From the NCBI GenBank assembly GCA_031291415.1, contig JARLJB010000012.1, positions 1 to 49,323 of the forward strand: a stretch of DNA of 49,323 nt, given 5' to 3'. The translations under genes and the position numbers were made by a program. Below the pieces are notes generated by a model, which saw only the letters and a program-made list of their open reading frames with translations, was not told the DNA's origin and did not search any database. This DNA comes from Telmatospirillum sp. Its GTDB lineage: Bacteria; Pseudomonadota; Alphaproteobacteria; Rhodospirillales; Magnetospirillaceae. Positions 15,464 through 26,844 of this stretch are shown piece by piece. Numbering within the stretch: position 1 is the first letter of the stretch; each line of letters opens with the position of its first letter.

Positions 15464-16566
15464 CCCCGGTTCGTCCCATCATTGAGGCGATCGGCCTCGA
15501 GAAACGTTTCGCGGTGGATAGCGGTCCGTTCCATCCCCGGTCGGTCGTTCATGCGGTCGATGGCGTCGATCTCGCCGTGCAACCGGGCGAGACACTCGCC
15601 CTGGTCGGCGAATCCGGCTGTGGCAAGTCGACGCTGGGTCGGATGCTGGTTGGCCTGATGGCTCCTTCGGACGGCGACGTCATCTACGGCGGTCGGAACC
15701 TGCCGGGGTTCAGCGAAACGGAGCGACGGAAGCTTCGCCGCGATCTTCAGATCATCTTCCAGGACCCGTTCTCTTCGCTCAATCCGCGCATGCTGGTCGG
15801 CGATATCGTCGGTGAACCTGTGTGGCTGCATGAAGGCCTGGGGCGTCGGGCCAGGCGTGAAAAGGTCGCCGATCTTTTGTCGCTGGTCGGTCTTGCCCCG
15901 GAGCATGCGGAGCGTTATCCGCACGAATTTTCCGGCGGTCAGCGCCAGCGTATCGGCATTGCCCGCGCGCTGGCCAGCCGGCCGAAGGTGATCGTCGGCG
16001 ACGAGCCGGTGTCGGCGCTCGATATCTCGGTACAGGCCCAGATCGTCAATTTGCTTGAAGACATCAAGCAACGTCTGGGATTGACCCTGGTCGTCGTGGC
16101 GCATGGCCTTGCGGTGATCCGCCATATGAGCGATCGGGTGGCGGTGATGTATTTGGGGCAGATCGTCGAGATCGCACCGGTCGACGCCTTGTTCGAGACG
16201 CCTTTGCATCCCTATACGCAGGCTCTGATGGCGGCCAATCCGGTGGCCGCCGCCGGGGTGCGTGGCAAGCGGCGCCTGCTCGAAGGCGAGGTGCCGAGCC
16301 CGACAGCGCCGCCGCCCGGCTGCCGGTTCCATACCCGTTGCCCGCACGCCGGCCCGCTTTGCCGCGAAAGCCGGCCTGAGTTGGTGGCGGCGGGAGATGA
16401 GGCCGGTCGGCAGATCGCCTGCCATTTCTGGTTGGAGATTTCGGCGGCGGGGAGTGGTGCGCCGGGGGTATCGGTGCGACCGCCCGCCCTGACACGCCGC
16501 CTTTCCCTGTTTACCGCCCATGTGCCGACAGGCACCGAAGACCATGATTCCCGTCACGAGGACTAA
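15460..16566 (+). CDS. Peptide-type ABC transporter ATP-binding protein (DppF/OppF type)
   Basis: Second ATPase of the importer, 368 residues. Walker A is [12 protein letters not shown]-loop [11 protein letters not shown], signature [10 protein letters not shown], Walker [13 protein letters not shown], and the cysteine-rich segment [14 protein letters not shown] follows near residue 290. A C-terminal extension of about 50 residues beyond the usual end ([10 protein letters not shown] and onward) is present and has no recognisable domain. Coupled to the previous gene by an ATGA overlap and followed after 12 bases by the binding-protein gene. Confidence 0.92.
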   Translation: MTPVRPIIEAIGLEKRFAVDSGPFHPRSVVHAVDGVDLAVQPGETLALVGESGCGKSTLGRMLVGLMAPSDGDVIYGGRNLPGFSETERRKLRRDLQIIFQDPFSSLNPRMLVGDIVGEPVWLHEGLGRRARREKVADLLSLVGLAPEHAERYPHEFSGGQRQRIGIARALASRPKVIVGDEPVSALDISVQAQIVNLLEDIKQRLGLTLVVVAHGLAVIRHMSDRVAVMYLGQIVEIAPVDALFETPLHPYTQALMAANPVAAAGVRGKRRLLEGEVPSPTAPPPGCRFHTRCPHAGPLCRESRPELVAAGDEAGRQIACHFWLEISAAGSGAPGVSVRPPALTRRLSLFTAHVPTGTEDHDSRHED

Positions 16567-16578
16567 GGACCTTAGAAG

Positions 16579-18114
16579 ATGAACTCGCCAACCCGTCCTT
16601 TCCTGCCGCAGTGGCGTCGCGCCACGCTCGCCGGCCTCACCCTGCTGTTTCTCGGGTCCGGCACCGCATTGGCGGCAGGCTCCATCCGTATCGGTCTGCA
16701 AGATGATGCCGATGCTTTGGATCCTCATCTCTCGCGCAGCTACGTCGGGCGAATCGTCTTCGCTTCGATGTGCGACAAATTGCTGGATGTCGATACGACG
16801 CTGCAATTCGTGCCGCAGCTCGCCACCGAATGGCATTGGAGCAACAACGGCAAGACGCTGACCATGAAGCTGCGTCCCGGCGTCAAGTTTCACGACGGCA
16901 CGGCCTTCAATGCGGCGGCGGTAAAGGCGAATATCGATCGGGCCAAGACCTTGCCCGAGTCGGTTCGCAAGAATGAATTGTCGATGGTTGAAAGCGTCAC
17001 CGCGAGCGATCCGCTGACGGTGGTTTTCGAGCTGAAGCATCCCGACGCCACCTTGCTCGCCCAGCTTTCCGACAGGGCCGGAATGATGCTGTCGCCCACC
17101 GCCGCCGCCAAACCGGATTTCGTCACCCACCCGGTCTGCGCCGGTCCCTACAAGTTCGTCGAACGGGTGCAGCAGGGCCGGATGGTGCTGCAGAAATTCG
17201 AGGACTATTGGGACAAGGATGCCTACAAGATCGACAGGGTCGAGTTCCTGCCGATCCCTGATACGACGGTGCGTCTTGCCAATCTGAAGTCGGGCGGGCT
17301 CGATCTGATCGAGCGCGTCGCCACCAGCGACATCAAGTCCGTCAAGGGGACCGCCAGTCTCCAGTTGGCGATGGCTCCCGGTCTGGGGTTCATGTCGATC
17401 GAGTTCAATCTCGCCAACGGCGACAAGGCCAAGACCGCATTGGGGCAGAACAAGCTCCTGCGACAGGCCTTTTCGCTGTCAATCGACCGTGAGGCGATCA
17501 ATCAGGCGGTCTTCGACGGCGTCTTCACGCCCGGCAACCAACCGGTGCCGCCCTCCAGTCCCTACTATGCGGGCGCTTTCCCGGTGCAGGGGCGCGATAT
17601 CGACAAGGCCAGGAAGCTGGTGAGCCAGGCGGGCGGCGGGCCGGTTCCGGTCGATCTGCAGGTGCCCAACAACCCGATCACGATGCAGGTGGCGCAGGTC
17701 ATCCAGGCGATGGCCGGTGAAGCAGGTTTCAATGTCACCTTGCGGGCCACGGAATTCGCCACCCTGTTGAGCGACGCGCAGAAGGGGGCCTTTCAGGCGA
17801 CACTGCTCGCCTGGTCGGGGCGCGTCGATCCTGACGGCAACATCGGCCCCTTCATGACCTGCGGCGCCGGTTTGAACGACCCGCACTACTGCAATGCCGA
17901 TGTCGACAAGGCGTTGGCCGAGGCGCGCGGCACGCCGACGGAAAGCGAGCGCAAAGCCTTTTACGCAACCGCCGCCGCTCATTACATGGACGATGTGCCG
18001 ACGCTTTACCTCTATCACGAGATGCGTCTTTTCGCGGTTTCGAAGAAGGTCTCCGGTTTTACCGCTCATCCTGACGGGCTGATCCGCCTGCGCGGCGTCA
18101 GCGTGACGCAATAA
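16579..18114 (+). CDS. ABC transporter periplasmic substrate-binding protein, family 5
   Basis: The 511-residue protein has a Sec signal peptide (cleavage near ALA-AG, about residue 33) and the SBP_bac_5 fold used by DppA, OppA and GsiB: IRIGLQDDADALDPH at the mature N-terminus, LKPGVKFHDG-like LRPGVKFHDGTAF near 95-105, and a C-terminal lobe around LLAWSGRVDPDGNIGP. It captures the substrate in the periplasm and hands it to the two permeases. Because the operon ends with a gamma-glutamyltransferase, the ligand is probably a gamma-glutamyl peptide or glutathione-like compound; similarity alone does not show this. AAGGA lies upstream of the ATG. Confidence 0.92.
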   Translation: MNSPTRPFLPQWRRATLAGLTLLFLGSGTALAAGSIRIGLQDDADALDPHLSRSYVGRIVFASMCDKLLDVDTTLQFVPQLATEWHWSNNGKTLTMKLRPGVKFHDGTAFNAAAVKANIDRAKTLPESVRKNELSMVESVTASDPLTVVFELKHPDATLLAQLSDRAGMMLSPTAAAKPDFVTHPVCAGPYKFVERVQQGRMVLQKFEDYWDKDAYKIDRVEFLPIPDTTVRLANLKSGGLDLIERVATSDIKSVKGTASLQLAMAPGLGFMSIEFNLANGDKAKTALGQNKLLRQAFSLSIDREAINQAVFDGVFTPGNQPVPPSSPYYAGAFPVQGRDIDKARKLVSQAGGGPVPVDLQVPNNPITMQVAQVIQAMAGEAGFNVTLRATEFATLLSDAQKGAFQATLLAWSGRVDPDGNIGPFMTCGAGLNDPHYCNADVDKALAEARGTPTESERKAFYATAAAHYMDDVPTLYLYHEMRLFAVSKKVSGFTAHPDGLIRLRGVSVTQ

Positions 18115-18133
18115 GGAAAAGGTGGGCGTCGCC

Positions 18134-19081
18134 ATGTTGAGTTTTGTCTTGCGTCGTCTCGCCGTGGCGATACCCACCCTGGTTCTGGTGTCGATGCTGG
18201 TGTTTGGCTTGCAAAAGCTGTTGCCCGGCGATCCCGTTCTGGCGATGGCCGGCGAGGACCGCGATCCTCAGGTTATCGAGCAGTTGCGCGAGCGCTATGG
18301 TTTCAACGATCCCGTACCGGTGCAGTATGTCCATTGGGCCGAAAGGGTGCTGCAGGGAGATCTCGGCACATCACTGCGGACCCACCAAACGGTGACGACG
18401 CTGCTTGCCGAGAAATTGCCGCCGACCATCGAGCTTGCCGTCCTGTCCATGCTGATCGCCCTGGCGATCGGCATCCCGACCGGCATCCTGTCGGCGGTCC
18501 GCAAGGGAACCTGGACCGATCATCTGGCCAACGTCGTCGCCCTTTCGGGGTTGTCGATTCCGCATTTCTGGCTTGGCATTCTGTTGATCCTGCTTTTCTC
18601 GGTGACCTTGCACTGGCTGCCGGCAGTCGGCTATGTCCCCTTCGGCGGTGATCCCGCGGCCAATCTGGTAGCGATGATCATGCCGTCGGTGGTGGTCGGC
18701 GGCGGCCTGGCGGCCGCCCTGATGCGTCACACCCGCAGCGCCATGCTGGGGGTCCTCAAAAGCGACTATGTGCGCACGGCCAGGGCCAAGGGGCTGTTGT
18801 CGCCGGCGGTGATCCTGCGCCATGCGTTCCGCAATGCGCTGTTCCCCATCGTGACAATGAGCACGCTGCTGTTCGGCGAATTGCTGGGCGGCGCCGTGCT
18901 GACCGAGCAGGTGTTCACCATTCCCGGCTTCGGCAAGCTGATCGTCGACGCGGTGTTCAACCGCGACTATGCGGTGGTGCAGGGGGTGGTGCTCTGCGTC
19001 GCCGCGGCTTTCCTTCTTCTCAATCTTATCGCCGATGTCGTCTATATGCTGATCAATCCACGCCTGCGGAGACCGCGATGA
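18134..19081 (+). CDS. Peptide-type ABC transporter permease (DppB/GsiC type)
   Basis: The 315-residue membrane protein has a first transmembrane helix at the N-terminus (LRRLAVAIPTLVLVSMLVFG), a periplasmic stretch carrying LPGDPVLAMAG, and five further helices. The EAA loop that contacts the ATPases is near residues 213-232 (DYVRTARAKGLLSPAVILRH). The ATG at 18134 is chosen over the GTG at 18122 because AAGGTGG lies about 8 bases before it. It overlaps the next permease gene by 4 bases. Confidence 0.92.
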   Translation: MLSFVLRRLAVAIPTLVLVSMLVFGLQKLLPGDPVLAMAGEDRDPQVIEQLRERYGFNDPVPVQYVHWAERVLQGDLGTSLRTHQTVTTLLAEKLPPTIELAVLSMLIALAIGIPTGILSAVRKGTWTDHLANVVALSGLSIPHFWLGILLILLFSVTLHWLPAVGYVPFGGDPAANLVAMIMPSVVVGGGLAAALMRHTRSAMLGVLKSDYVRTARAKGLLSPAVILRHAFRNALFPIVTMSTLLFGELLGGAVLTEQVFTIPGFGKLIVDAVFNRDYAVVQGVVLCVAAAFLLLNLIADVVYMLINPRLRRPR

Positions 19082-19908
19082 CAAGCCGCAGCCTTCGGAA
19101 ATTTCTGAACCATCACAGTGCCCTGGCGGGCTTGGTGGTTGTCGTCTTCTTCGTCCTGGTCGCCGCACTGGCGCCGCTGATCATGCCCGACGATCCGCTG
19201 AAAACGAATTTCCTGGCGGTGCGCAAGGCGCCGTCCATGGCGCATTGGCTGGGAACCGACGAACTCGGCCGCGATATCTTGTCGCGGATGATGCTGGGGG
19301 CGCGGGCGTCGTTGCTGGCCGGCGGGATTTCGGTGGTCATCGCCATGGCCATTGGAGTGCCCCTGGGGATGGTCGCCGGCTATTTCGGCAAGACGGCCGA
19401 TCAGGTGATTTCGCGGCTGACCGATGCCCTGCTGTCCTGTCCGTTTCTGATCCTGGCCATCGCTCTTGGCGCCTTTCTCGGTCCCAGTCTCGGCAATGCG
19501 ATGATCGCCATCGCGCTTTCCGCCGCACCGATCTTCATTCGGCTGACCCGCGGCGAAGTCATGGCGGTTGTCCAGGAAGACTATGTCGAGGGGGCGCGGG
19601 CGATCGGGTTGCCGCATCGCTGGATCATCGTTCGCTACATCCTGCCCAATATCCTTTCGCCGCTTTTGGTCCAGGCGACGCTGACGGTGGCCACGGCGAT
19701 CATCGCCGAGGCGAGCCTGTCTTTCCTGGGACTCGGTCAGCAGCCACCGTCTCCCTCCTGGGGCGCCATGCTGAACGTCGCCAAGAATTTCATGGAACAG
19801 GCGCCCTGGATGTCGGTGTCGCCGGGCGTGGCGATCTTTCTTGTGGTGCTGGGGCTTAATCTGTTAGGCGACGGATTGCGGGACGCGCTCGATCCCAGGG
19901 GGGATTGA
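19078..19908 (+). CDS. Peptide-type ABC transporter permease (DppC/GsiD type)
   Basis: The 276-residue second permease has an N-terminal OppC-like helix (LAGLVVVVFFVLVAALAPLI), the characteristic WLGTDELGRDILSRMMLGAR segment after it, and five more helices. The EAA motif is near residues 163-182 (DYVEGARAIGLPHRWIIVRY). It pairs with the preceding permease to form the channel. The coupled start (ATGA overlap) and 55-base gap to the transferase gene indicate a single transcript. Confidence 0.92.
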   Translation: MTSRSLRKFLNHHSALAGLVVVVFFVLVAALAPLIMPDDPLKTNFLAVRKAPSMAHWLGTDELGRDILSRMMLGARASLLAGGISVVIAMAIGVPLGMVAGYFGKTADQVISRLTDALLSCPFLILAIALGAFLGPSLGNAMIAIALSAAPIFIRLTRGEVMAVVQEDYVEGARAIGLPHRWIIVRYILPNILSPLLVQATLTVATAIIAEASLSFLGLGQQPPSPSWGAMLNVAKNFMEQAPWMSVSPGVAIFLVVLGLNLLGDGLRDALDPRGD

Positions 19909-19963
19909 CCGAGGTGTTATCCATCAGATCAAATCCATCATGTCTTGTAACGGAGAGTTCGTC

Positions 19964-21571
19964 TTGAAGGCTTCATCTCTCGACTACCACATCGCCTATC
20001 CGTCCGCGCGGTCGCCGGTGATGGGGCGCAACATGGTTTCCACCTCGCAACCGTTGGCGGCGCAGGCCGGGCTTGCGATGTTGCACAAGGGCGGCAACGC
20101 GGTCGATGCCGCGCTGGCGACGGCGATGACGCTGACGGTCGTCGAGCCAACCGGCTGCGGCCTTGGCAGCGATGCTTTCGCCATCGTCTGGGACGGTAAG
20201 CGGTTGCACGGCCTGAACGGTTCCGGACGCTCCCCCGCCGCCTGGACGCCAGAGCGTTTCGCCGGCCGGACCGTCATGCCGGAACGGGGCTGGGAGGCGG
20301 TGACGACGCCCGGCGTGGTTTCCGCCTGGATGGCCCTGCACGAGCGGTTCGGCACGCTGCCGCTCGAAGTGATCGCGGCGCCGGCCATCGGCTATGCCCG
20401 CGCCGGCTTTTCGGTGACGCCGATCATCGCCACCCTGTGGGGGCGGGCCGCCACGCTTCTCGGCGATCAGCCAGGCTTCGCCGAAGCCTTTCTGCCGGAC
20501 GGCCGAGCTCCCAGGGCGGGCGAGTTGTTTCGATCGGAGGCGCACGCCAGCACGCTCGAACGGATCGTCGCCAGCAAGGGCGAGGCTTTCTATCGCGGAG
20601 AGATCGCCGAAAAGATCGCCGCGTTTGCCAAACAGGGCGGCGGAGCGCTCAGTCTTGATGATCTCGGCCAGCATAAGGCCGATTGGGTCGATCTTTTAAG
20701 CCAAGACTTCACGGGTGGCGCGGTCCATGAATTGCCGCCGAACGGGCAGGGGATCGCCACGCTGATCGGTCTTGGCCTGCTTCAGGCCTACGGGATCGGC
20801 AAGGCGCCGGTCGACGATGTCGAAACCGTCCATGCGGCGATCGAGGCGACCAAGATCGCCCTTGCCGATATTTACCATTTCGTTGCCGACCGGCAGGCCA
20901 TGGGCATCGATCCGGCGGCGCTGCTCGATGCCGGATATCTGGCCGATCGGGTCCGGCTCATCGATCCCCGCCGCGCCGGAGATCCTGGTCACGGGCAACC
21001 GCGTCCGGGCGGCACCGTTTATCTGTCGGCGGCCGATGCCAACGGTATGATGGTGTCCTTCATCCAATCGAATTACATGGGGTTCGGCTCGGGAATCGTC
21101 GTGCCGGGAACCGGGATCAGTCTGCAAAATCGCGGCGCCGGTTTCGTGCTGACGCCCGGTCATGCCAATCAGGTCGGGCCGCGCAAACGGCCGTTTCACA
21201 CCATCATTCCGGGCTTTGCCACCAACGCCGATGGTTCTCCCCTGATGTCCTTCGGTGTCATGGGGGGGCCGATCCAGGCCCAGGGACATCTGCAAATGGC
21301 CTTGCGGATCATGGCCTATGGCCAGAATCCACAGGCGGCGGCCGACGCGCCACGCTGGCGCGTGCTGGCTGGGCGGAAGATCGCTGTCGAGAGCAGTATG
21401 AATGCCGATCTGATCACGGCGCTCAAATCGCTGGGCCATGAGGTGGTGGTCGAGGCGACGGATAGTTCCTTTGCCTTCGGCGGCGCCCAGATTATCGTTC
21501 GCGACGGCGAATCCGGCCACTATATCGCTGGGTCCGACCCCCGCAAAGATGGGCAGGCCGTGACGTTCTGA
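19964..21571 (+). CDS. ggt: Gamma-glutamyltransferase family protein without signal peptide
   Basis: The protein (about 535 residues) has the Ntn-hydrolase gamma-glutamyltransferase pattern: GRNMVSTSQPLAAQAG at the start, KGGNAVDAALA near 40, and the autocleavage site GGTVYLSAADANG, where Thr351 would be the new N-terminal nucleophile. Downstream SNYMGFGSG and GTGISLQNRGAGF match the small subunit. There is no signal peptide, unlike the E. coli periplasmic enzyme, so it probably acts in the cytoplasm on imported substrate. The start is taken as TTG at 19964 because GGAGAG lies 6 bases upstream; the ATG at 19940 has no ribosome binding site. Substrate (glutathione or another gamma-glutamyl amide) is not resolved. 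Confidence 0.88.
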   Translation: MKASSLDYHIAYPSARSPVMGRNMVSTSQPLAAQAGLAMLHKGGNAVDAALATAMTLTVVEPTGCGLGSDAFAIVWDGKRLHGLNGSGRSPAAWTPERFAGRTVMPERGWEAVTTPGVVSAWMALHERFGTLPLEVIAAPAIGYARAGFSVTPIIATLWGRAATLLGDQPGFAEAFLPDGRAPRAGELFRSEAHASTLERIVASKGEAFYRGEIAEKIAAFAKQGGGALSLDDLGQHKADWVDLLSQDFTGGAVHELPPNGQGIATLIGLGLLQAYGIGKAPVDDVETVHAAIEATKIALADIYHFVADRQAMGIDPAALLDAGYLADRVRLIDPRRAGDPGHGQPRPGGTVYLSAADANGMMVSFIQSNYMGFGSGIVVPGTGISLQNRGAGFVLTPGHANQVGPRKRPFHTIIPGFATNADGSPLMSFGVMGGPIQAQGHLQMALRIMAYGQNPQAAADAPRWRVLAGRKIAVESSMNADLITALKSLGHEVVVEATDSSFAFGGAQIIVRDGESGHYIAGSDPRKDGQAVTF

Positions 21572-21588
21572 CCCTGGGAGAGCGCTAT

Positions 21589-21993
21589 TTACACCAGGGA
21601 CATGAGGTAAGGCTTGAAGGGAAGGTCGTCGTCGCGGATGTGGGCGAGCAGCAGATTGGCGAGGAATTCCGACTTGTCGCAGGTCTGGTCGTGCAGCAAG
21701 GCGCCGTCCTTGTAGGGCGAGATGAAGGCTTCCAGACGGACCAGCATCTGCTGGTGGCGTTCCGCGTGGCCCAGGCGGTCTGCATAATCGTAACGGTCGA
21801 GGAGCGCTTCCTCCCATCGGCAATGGGCGGCCAAGCCTTCCGCAAACTGATCGAGAATGACTCCCAAGGCCCGCGTATCGACGCCGCTTTCGGTTGCGGC
21901 CAGAAAACGGTTGAGAATATCGACGAGATTGCGGTGATCGTCATCCAGCCTCGGAATTCCAAGCCGATAGGCATCAGTCCATTCGATAACCAT
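21589..21993 (-). CDS. Bacteriohemerythrin
   Basis: The 134-residue single-domain protein carries the full di-iron ligand set: His20, His57, Glu61, His76, His80, His118 and Asp123, in the H, HxxxE, HxxxH, HxxxxD order. Bacteriohemerythrins bind O2 reversibly and serve in O2 delivery, storage or sensing in microaerobic bacteria. The start is ATG 21993 behind AAGGAG. The gene converges on ggt, with 17 bases between the two stops, so each transcript may need the other strand for termination. Confidence 0.92.
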   Translation of the reverse strand: MVIEWTDAYRLGIPRLDDDHRNLVDILNRFLAATESGVDTRALGVILDQFAEGLAAHCRWEEALLDRYDYADRLGHAERHQQMLVRLEAFISPYKDGALLHDQTCDKSEFLANLLLAHIRDDDLPFKPYLMSLV

Positions 21994-22138
21994 GGAGCAT
22001 CTCCTTCGCTGGCGCCCTGCTGGCCGTTTCGCGGCGGCCCGCTCGAAAACGGGAGAAGACCGTCACGACGGGTCGATATAACATTACGAACTAAATAGTT
22101 ACGCTATTTTTAATTGCTAGCGATATCAAATGTCTTTT

Positions 22139-22780
22139 TTATTGCCGCAATGCAGCAAGAGCCGAGTCGAACATTTGATGAAACATGCTTTCTGTCAATC
22201 GACCTGTGTTCGTGTTGAGGCGCGAGCAGTGATAGCTGTCGATCAACAGAAGACCATTCGGCAGCTTGTGCAGGGCGCCATGGGCAAAGGGGTAAGCGTT
22301 CTTTTTTTGCCCAAGGGCCGCGAGGATGGCGTTATGGGCAAAGCCGCCGATGGCTAGAACGCCCCGCAGTCGCGGCATGGCGGCGATTTCGGCCGTGAGA
22401 AAGGGTCGGCAGGCCGATCCCTCGGCGCCGGTCGGACGATTGGCGGGCGGCACGCAACGCACGGCGTTGGTGATCCGGCAATCGATCAATTCCAGCCCAT
22501 CGTCGGGCCGTTCGTCGTAGGAGCCCCGCGCGCACCCTTTCGCCAGCAGGGTGTCGTACAGGAGGTCTCCAGCCCAGTCGCCGGTGAAGGGGCGGCCGGT
22601 GGCATTGGCGCCCCGCAGGCCGGGCCCCAAGCCGACGATCAGGAGACTGGCATCGATCGGACCGAAGGAGGGAACCGGCGCGTTGTGCCAATCCGGATGC
22701 TTGCCCCGCATGTCCAGACGGAATGCGACGAGTCGCGGACAGAGCGGGCAGTCCCGTCCTGGGAGTGTCTCGGTGGTCAT
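22139..22780 (-). CDS. Family 5 uracil-DNA glycosylase (UdgB type)
   Basis: This 213-residue DNA-repair enzyme shows the family-4/5 arrangement: CPLC near residue 11 with later VRC and SAC cysteines for a 4Fe-4S cluster, motif A GLGPGLRGANATGRPFTGDW (without the acidic residue of family 4, as in family 5), and motif B SYHCSRLNTNTGRL. Family-5 enzymes remove uracil, and often hypoxanthine or hydroxymethyluracil, from double-stranded DNA. It starts 9 bases after the NYN gene on the same strand, so the two form an operon. Confidence 0.88.
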   Translation of the reverse strand: MTTETLPGRDCPLCPRLVAFRLDMRGKHPDWHNAPVPSFGPIDASLLIVGLGPGLRGANATGRPFTGDWAGDLLYDTLLAKGCARGSYDERPDDGLELIDCRITNAVRCVPPANRPTGAEGSACRPFLTAEIAAMPRLRGVLAIGGFAHNAILAALGQKKNAYPFAHGALHKLPNGLLLIDSYHCSRLNTNTGRLTESMFHQMFDSALAALRQ

Positions 22781-22789
22781 TGTCGCGTC

Positions 22790-23368
22790 TCAGTCGTCGT
22801 AGTCGGGAGCGGCCCGATCGTCGCGATGAAGCGGCGCGGTCCGGGCGATCATCGATTCGAGATCCTGCAATTCGACGAAGGTATCGGCCTGACGGCGCAA
22901 TTCGTCGGCGACCATCGGCGGTTGCGAACGCACCGTGCTGACCACGGTAACGCGGACTCCCTTGCGCTGAACCGCCTCGACCAGGCGGCGGAAATCGCCG
23001 TCGCCGGAAAACAACACGACATGATCGAGATACTGGGCCATTTCCATCACGTCGATGGCGAGCTCGATGTCCATGTTTCCCTTGATTTTACGCCGGCCGG
23101 TGGCGTCGGTGAATTCTTTGGTCGGCTTGGTGACCATGGTATAGCCATTGTAGTCCAGCCAATCGACCAACGGACGAATCGGCGAATATTCCTGGTCCTC
23201 GACCAGCGCGGTGTAATAGAAAGCCCGGATCAGGCGTCCCTTGGCGGCGAAAAGATCAAGCAGACGCTTGTAGTCAATGTCAAAACCGAGAGCACGGGCG
23301 GCCGCGTAAAGATTCGAACCATCAATGAATAACCCGATACGTTCTTGGGAATAAAAAACCATCGTCAT
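22790..23368 (-). CDS. NYN domain protein (LabA/DUF88 family)
   Basis: The 192-residue protein is a PIN-like NYN nuclease. Acidic active-site positions are visible in IGLFIDGSNLY (near residue 16), KGNMDIELAIDVM (near 96-105) and LFSGDGDFRRLV (near 122). Such proteins are predicted metal-dependent RNases; several relatives act in RNA processing or regulation. The start is ATG 23368 behind GTGAGA. It is divergent from folK and sits upstream of the uracil-DNA glycosylase gene. A conserved position near folK-rpoZ-rsh in alphaproteobacteria is known to me from general gene-order knowledge. Confidence 0.88.
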   Translation of the reverse strand: MTMVFYSQERIGLFIDGSNLYAAARALGFDIDYKRLLDLFAAKGRLIRAFYYTALVEDQEYSPIRPLVDWLDYNGYTMVTKPTKEFTDATGRRKIKGNMDIELAIDVMEMAQYLDHVVLFSGDGDFRRLVEAVQRKGVRVTVVSTVRSQPPMVADELRRQADTFVELQDLESMIARTAPLHRDDRAAPDYDD

Positions 23369-23467
23369 GATATCTCACTGTAACCTTATGGTTTCCGGCG
23401 GTATTGCCGTTTCGCTGATAATGACCGTTAACGTAGGCGCCAGGGTGCGCCGTCGCAAGAGGATGTC

Positions 23468-23983
23468 GTGTTGCTTTCCGAAGATTGCAATTTGATACTC
23501 GTCGGTTTGGGCGCCAATCTGCCGAGTGCTGTTGGAACGCCGCGCCAGACTTTGGAGGCTGCTTTGGCGCGGATGGGCGTCGAGGGGCTTGAGGTTGTTC
23601 GCCGTTCCCGGTTTTGGCGAACCAGGCCCGTGCCGATATCCGATCAGCCCTGGTTCGTCAATGCGGTTGCGGCGATCGAGACAAAATTACCGCCCGACGG
23701 CCTGCTCGATGTGCTGCATCGGATCGAGTCCTCCTTCGGCCGCGTCCGGTCGGTTGTCAACGCGCCCCGCGTTCTCGATCTCGATCTGCTGGCCTATGAT
23801 CGGGTCGTTCTCGACGTCCCGCCGCGGCCGCTCGTGCCGCATCCGCGCATGTCGGACCGGGCTTTCGTGCTGCTGCCGATGGCCGAAGTCGCGCCGCTTT
23901 GGCGCCACCCGGTGACCGGCGACGCCCTTGCCGAAATGATCGCCCGCCTGCCCACGGATCAGTTGTGTCAGGTCGAGGAATGA
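23468..23983 (+). CDS. folK: 2-amino-4-hydroxy-6-hydroxymethyldihydropteridine diphosphokinase
   Basis: FolK transfers pyrophosphate from ATP to 6-hydroxymethyl-7,8-dihydropterin in folate synthesis. The 171-residue protein has the signature VGLGANLPS, SRFWRTRPVP, DQPWFVNAVAAIET, the HRIESSFGRVR segment, the RVLDLDLLAYD ATP/Mg site and the PHPRMSDRAFVLLPMAEVAP closing motif. The start is a GTG at 23468 with AGAGGA upstream. No folP or folB is adjacent; the gene leads into rpoZ. Confidence 0.93.
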   Translation: MLLSEDCNLILVGLGANLPSAVGTPRQTLEAALARMGVEGLEVVRRSRFWRTRPVPISDQPWFVNAVAAIETKLPPDGLLDVLHRIESSFGRVRSVVNAPRVLDLDLLAYDRVVLDVPPRPLVPHPRMSDRAFVLLPMAEVAPLWRHPVTGDALAEMIARLPTDQLCQVEE

Positions 23984-24113
23984 GCATACAAAGGTGTCGC
24001 CGCAGGACAGACATGCCCTCAGGTTATGTGACCGGGCGACAGTAACCTTGCTTTCATTGGCTCAAGAAAATATATATCCTGACCAACTGCGCCCTTCCTG
24101 GAGAATAGAGTAG

Positions 24114-24506
24114 ATGGCCCGTGTTACGGTAGAAGATTGCGTTCTGAAGATTCCCAACCGCTTCGAGCTCGTCCTGCTGTCCGGTCAGCGGGCACGCGAC
24201 ATCTCGTCGGGCGGGCAACTGACCGTCGATCGGGACAATGACAAGAACCCGGTCGTGGCCTTGCGCGAGATCGCCGACGAAACCGTGGACCTCGAAATTT
24301 TGCGGAATTCCCTCATTCAAGGGCTGCAGAAACACGTCGAGGTCGATGAACCGGAAGAAGACGAGATCGATGTGCTGGCGGCCCACGACCTGGCGCTCGA
24401 TACCACGGCCACCGCCTTGGAAGACGATTCGATCGAAGACGGCATGTCCATTCACGATGACGCTGCCGATATCGACAACGAACCGAACATTCCCGACGAA
24501 GAATGA
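24114..24506 (+). CDS. rpoZ: RNA polymerase omega subunit
   Basis: Omega helps assemble RNA polymerase and forms part of a ppGpp-binding site in proteobacteria. The N-terminal half is typical ([43 protein letters not shown]). The 130-residue length exceeds the usual 80-90 because of an acidic C-terminal tail, common in alphaproteobacteria. It is followed by the ppGpp synthase gene, a widespread pairing. Confidence 0.95.
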   Translation: MARVTVEDCVLKIPNRFELVLLSGQRARDISSGGQLTVDRDNDKNPVVALREIADETVDLEILRNSLIQGLQKHVEVDEPEEDEIDVLAAHDLALDTTATALEDDSIEDGMSIHDDAADIDNEPNIPDEE

Positions 24507-24576
24507 GCATATGGCGTTGCCTCTCGGTCCGCTGATAGAGAGTGACTGCGCCCAATGTGCCCATGTTTCTTGTCCC

Positions 24577-24611
24577 AAGGCCCGAGGGCGTAGCCGCGCC
24601 GATCGGGCCTT
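24577..24611 (+). terminator. Hairpin between rpoZ and rsh
   Basis: AAGGCCCGA (24577-24585) pairs perfectly with TCGGGCCTT (24603-24611), followed by TGTGATTTT. It probably ends or attenuates the rpoZ transcript before the next gene. Confidence 0.55.
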
Positions 24612-24659
24612 GTGATTTTGGACTGAGTTTGCCGTGATCAAAGGTGCTGGTGACCGGAA

Positions 24660-26819
<2,160 letters not shown>

Positions 26820-26844
26820 TGGTTGAGAGAATTTGGGAGAAGAC

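Noticed and set aside
15226-17130. 634-codon antisense frame across the ABC transporter genes
   Set aside because: The opposite strand carries clear ABC ATPase and binding-protein genes; the frame has biased composition and no motifs.
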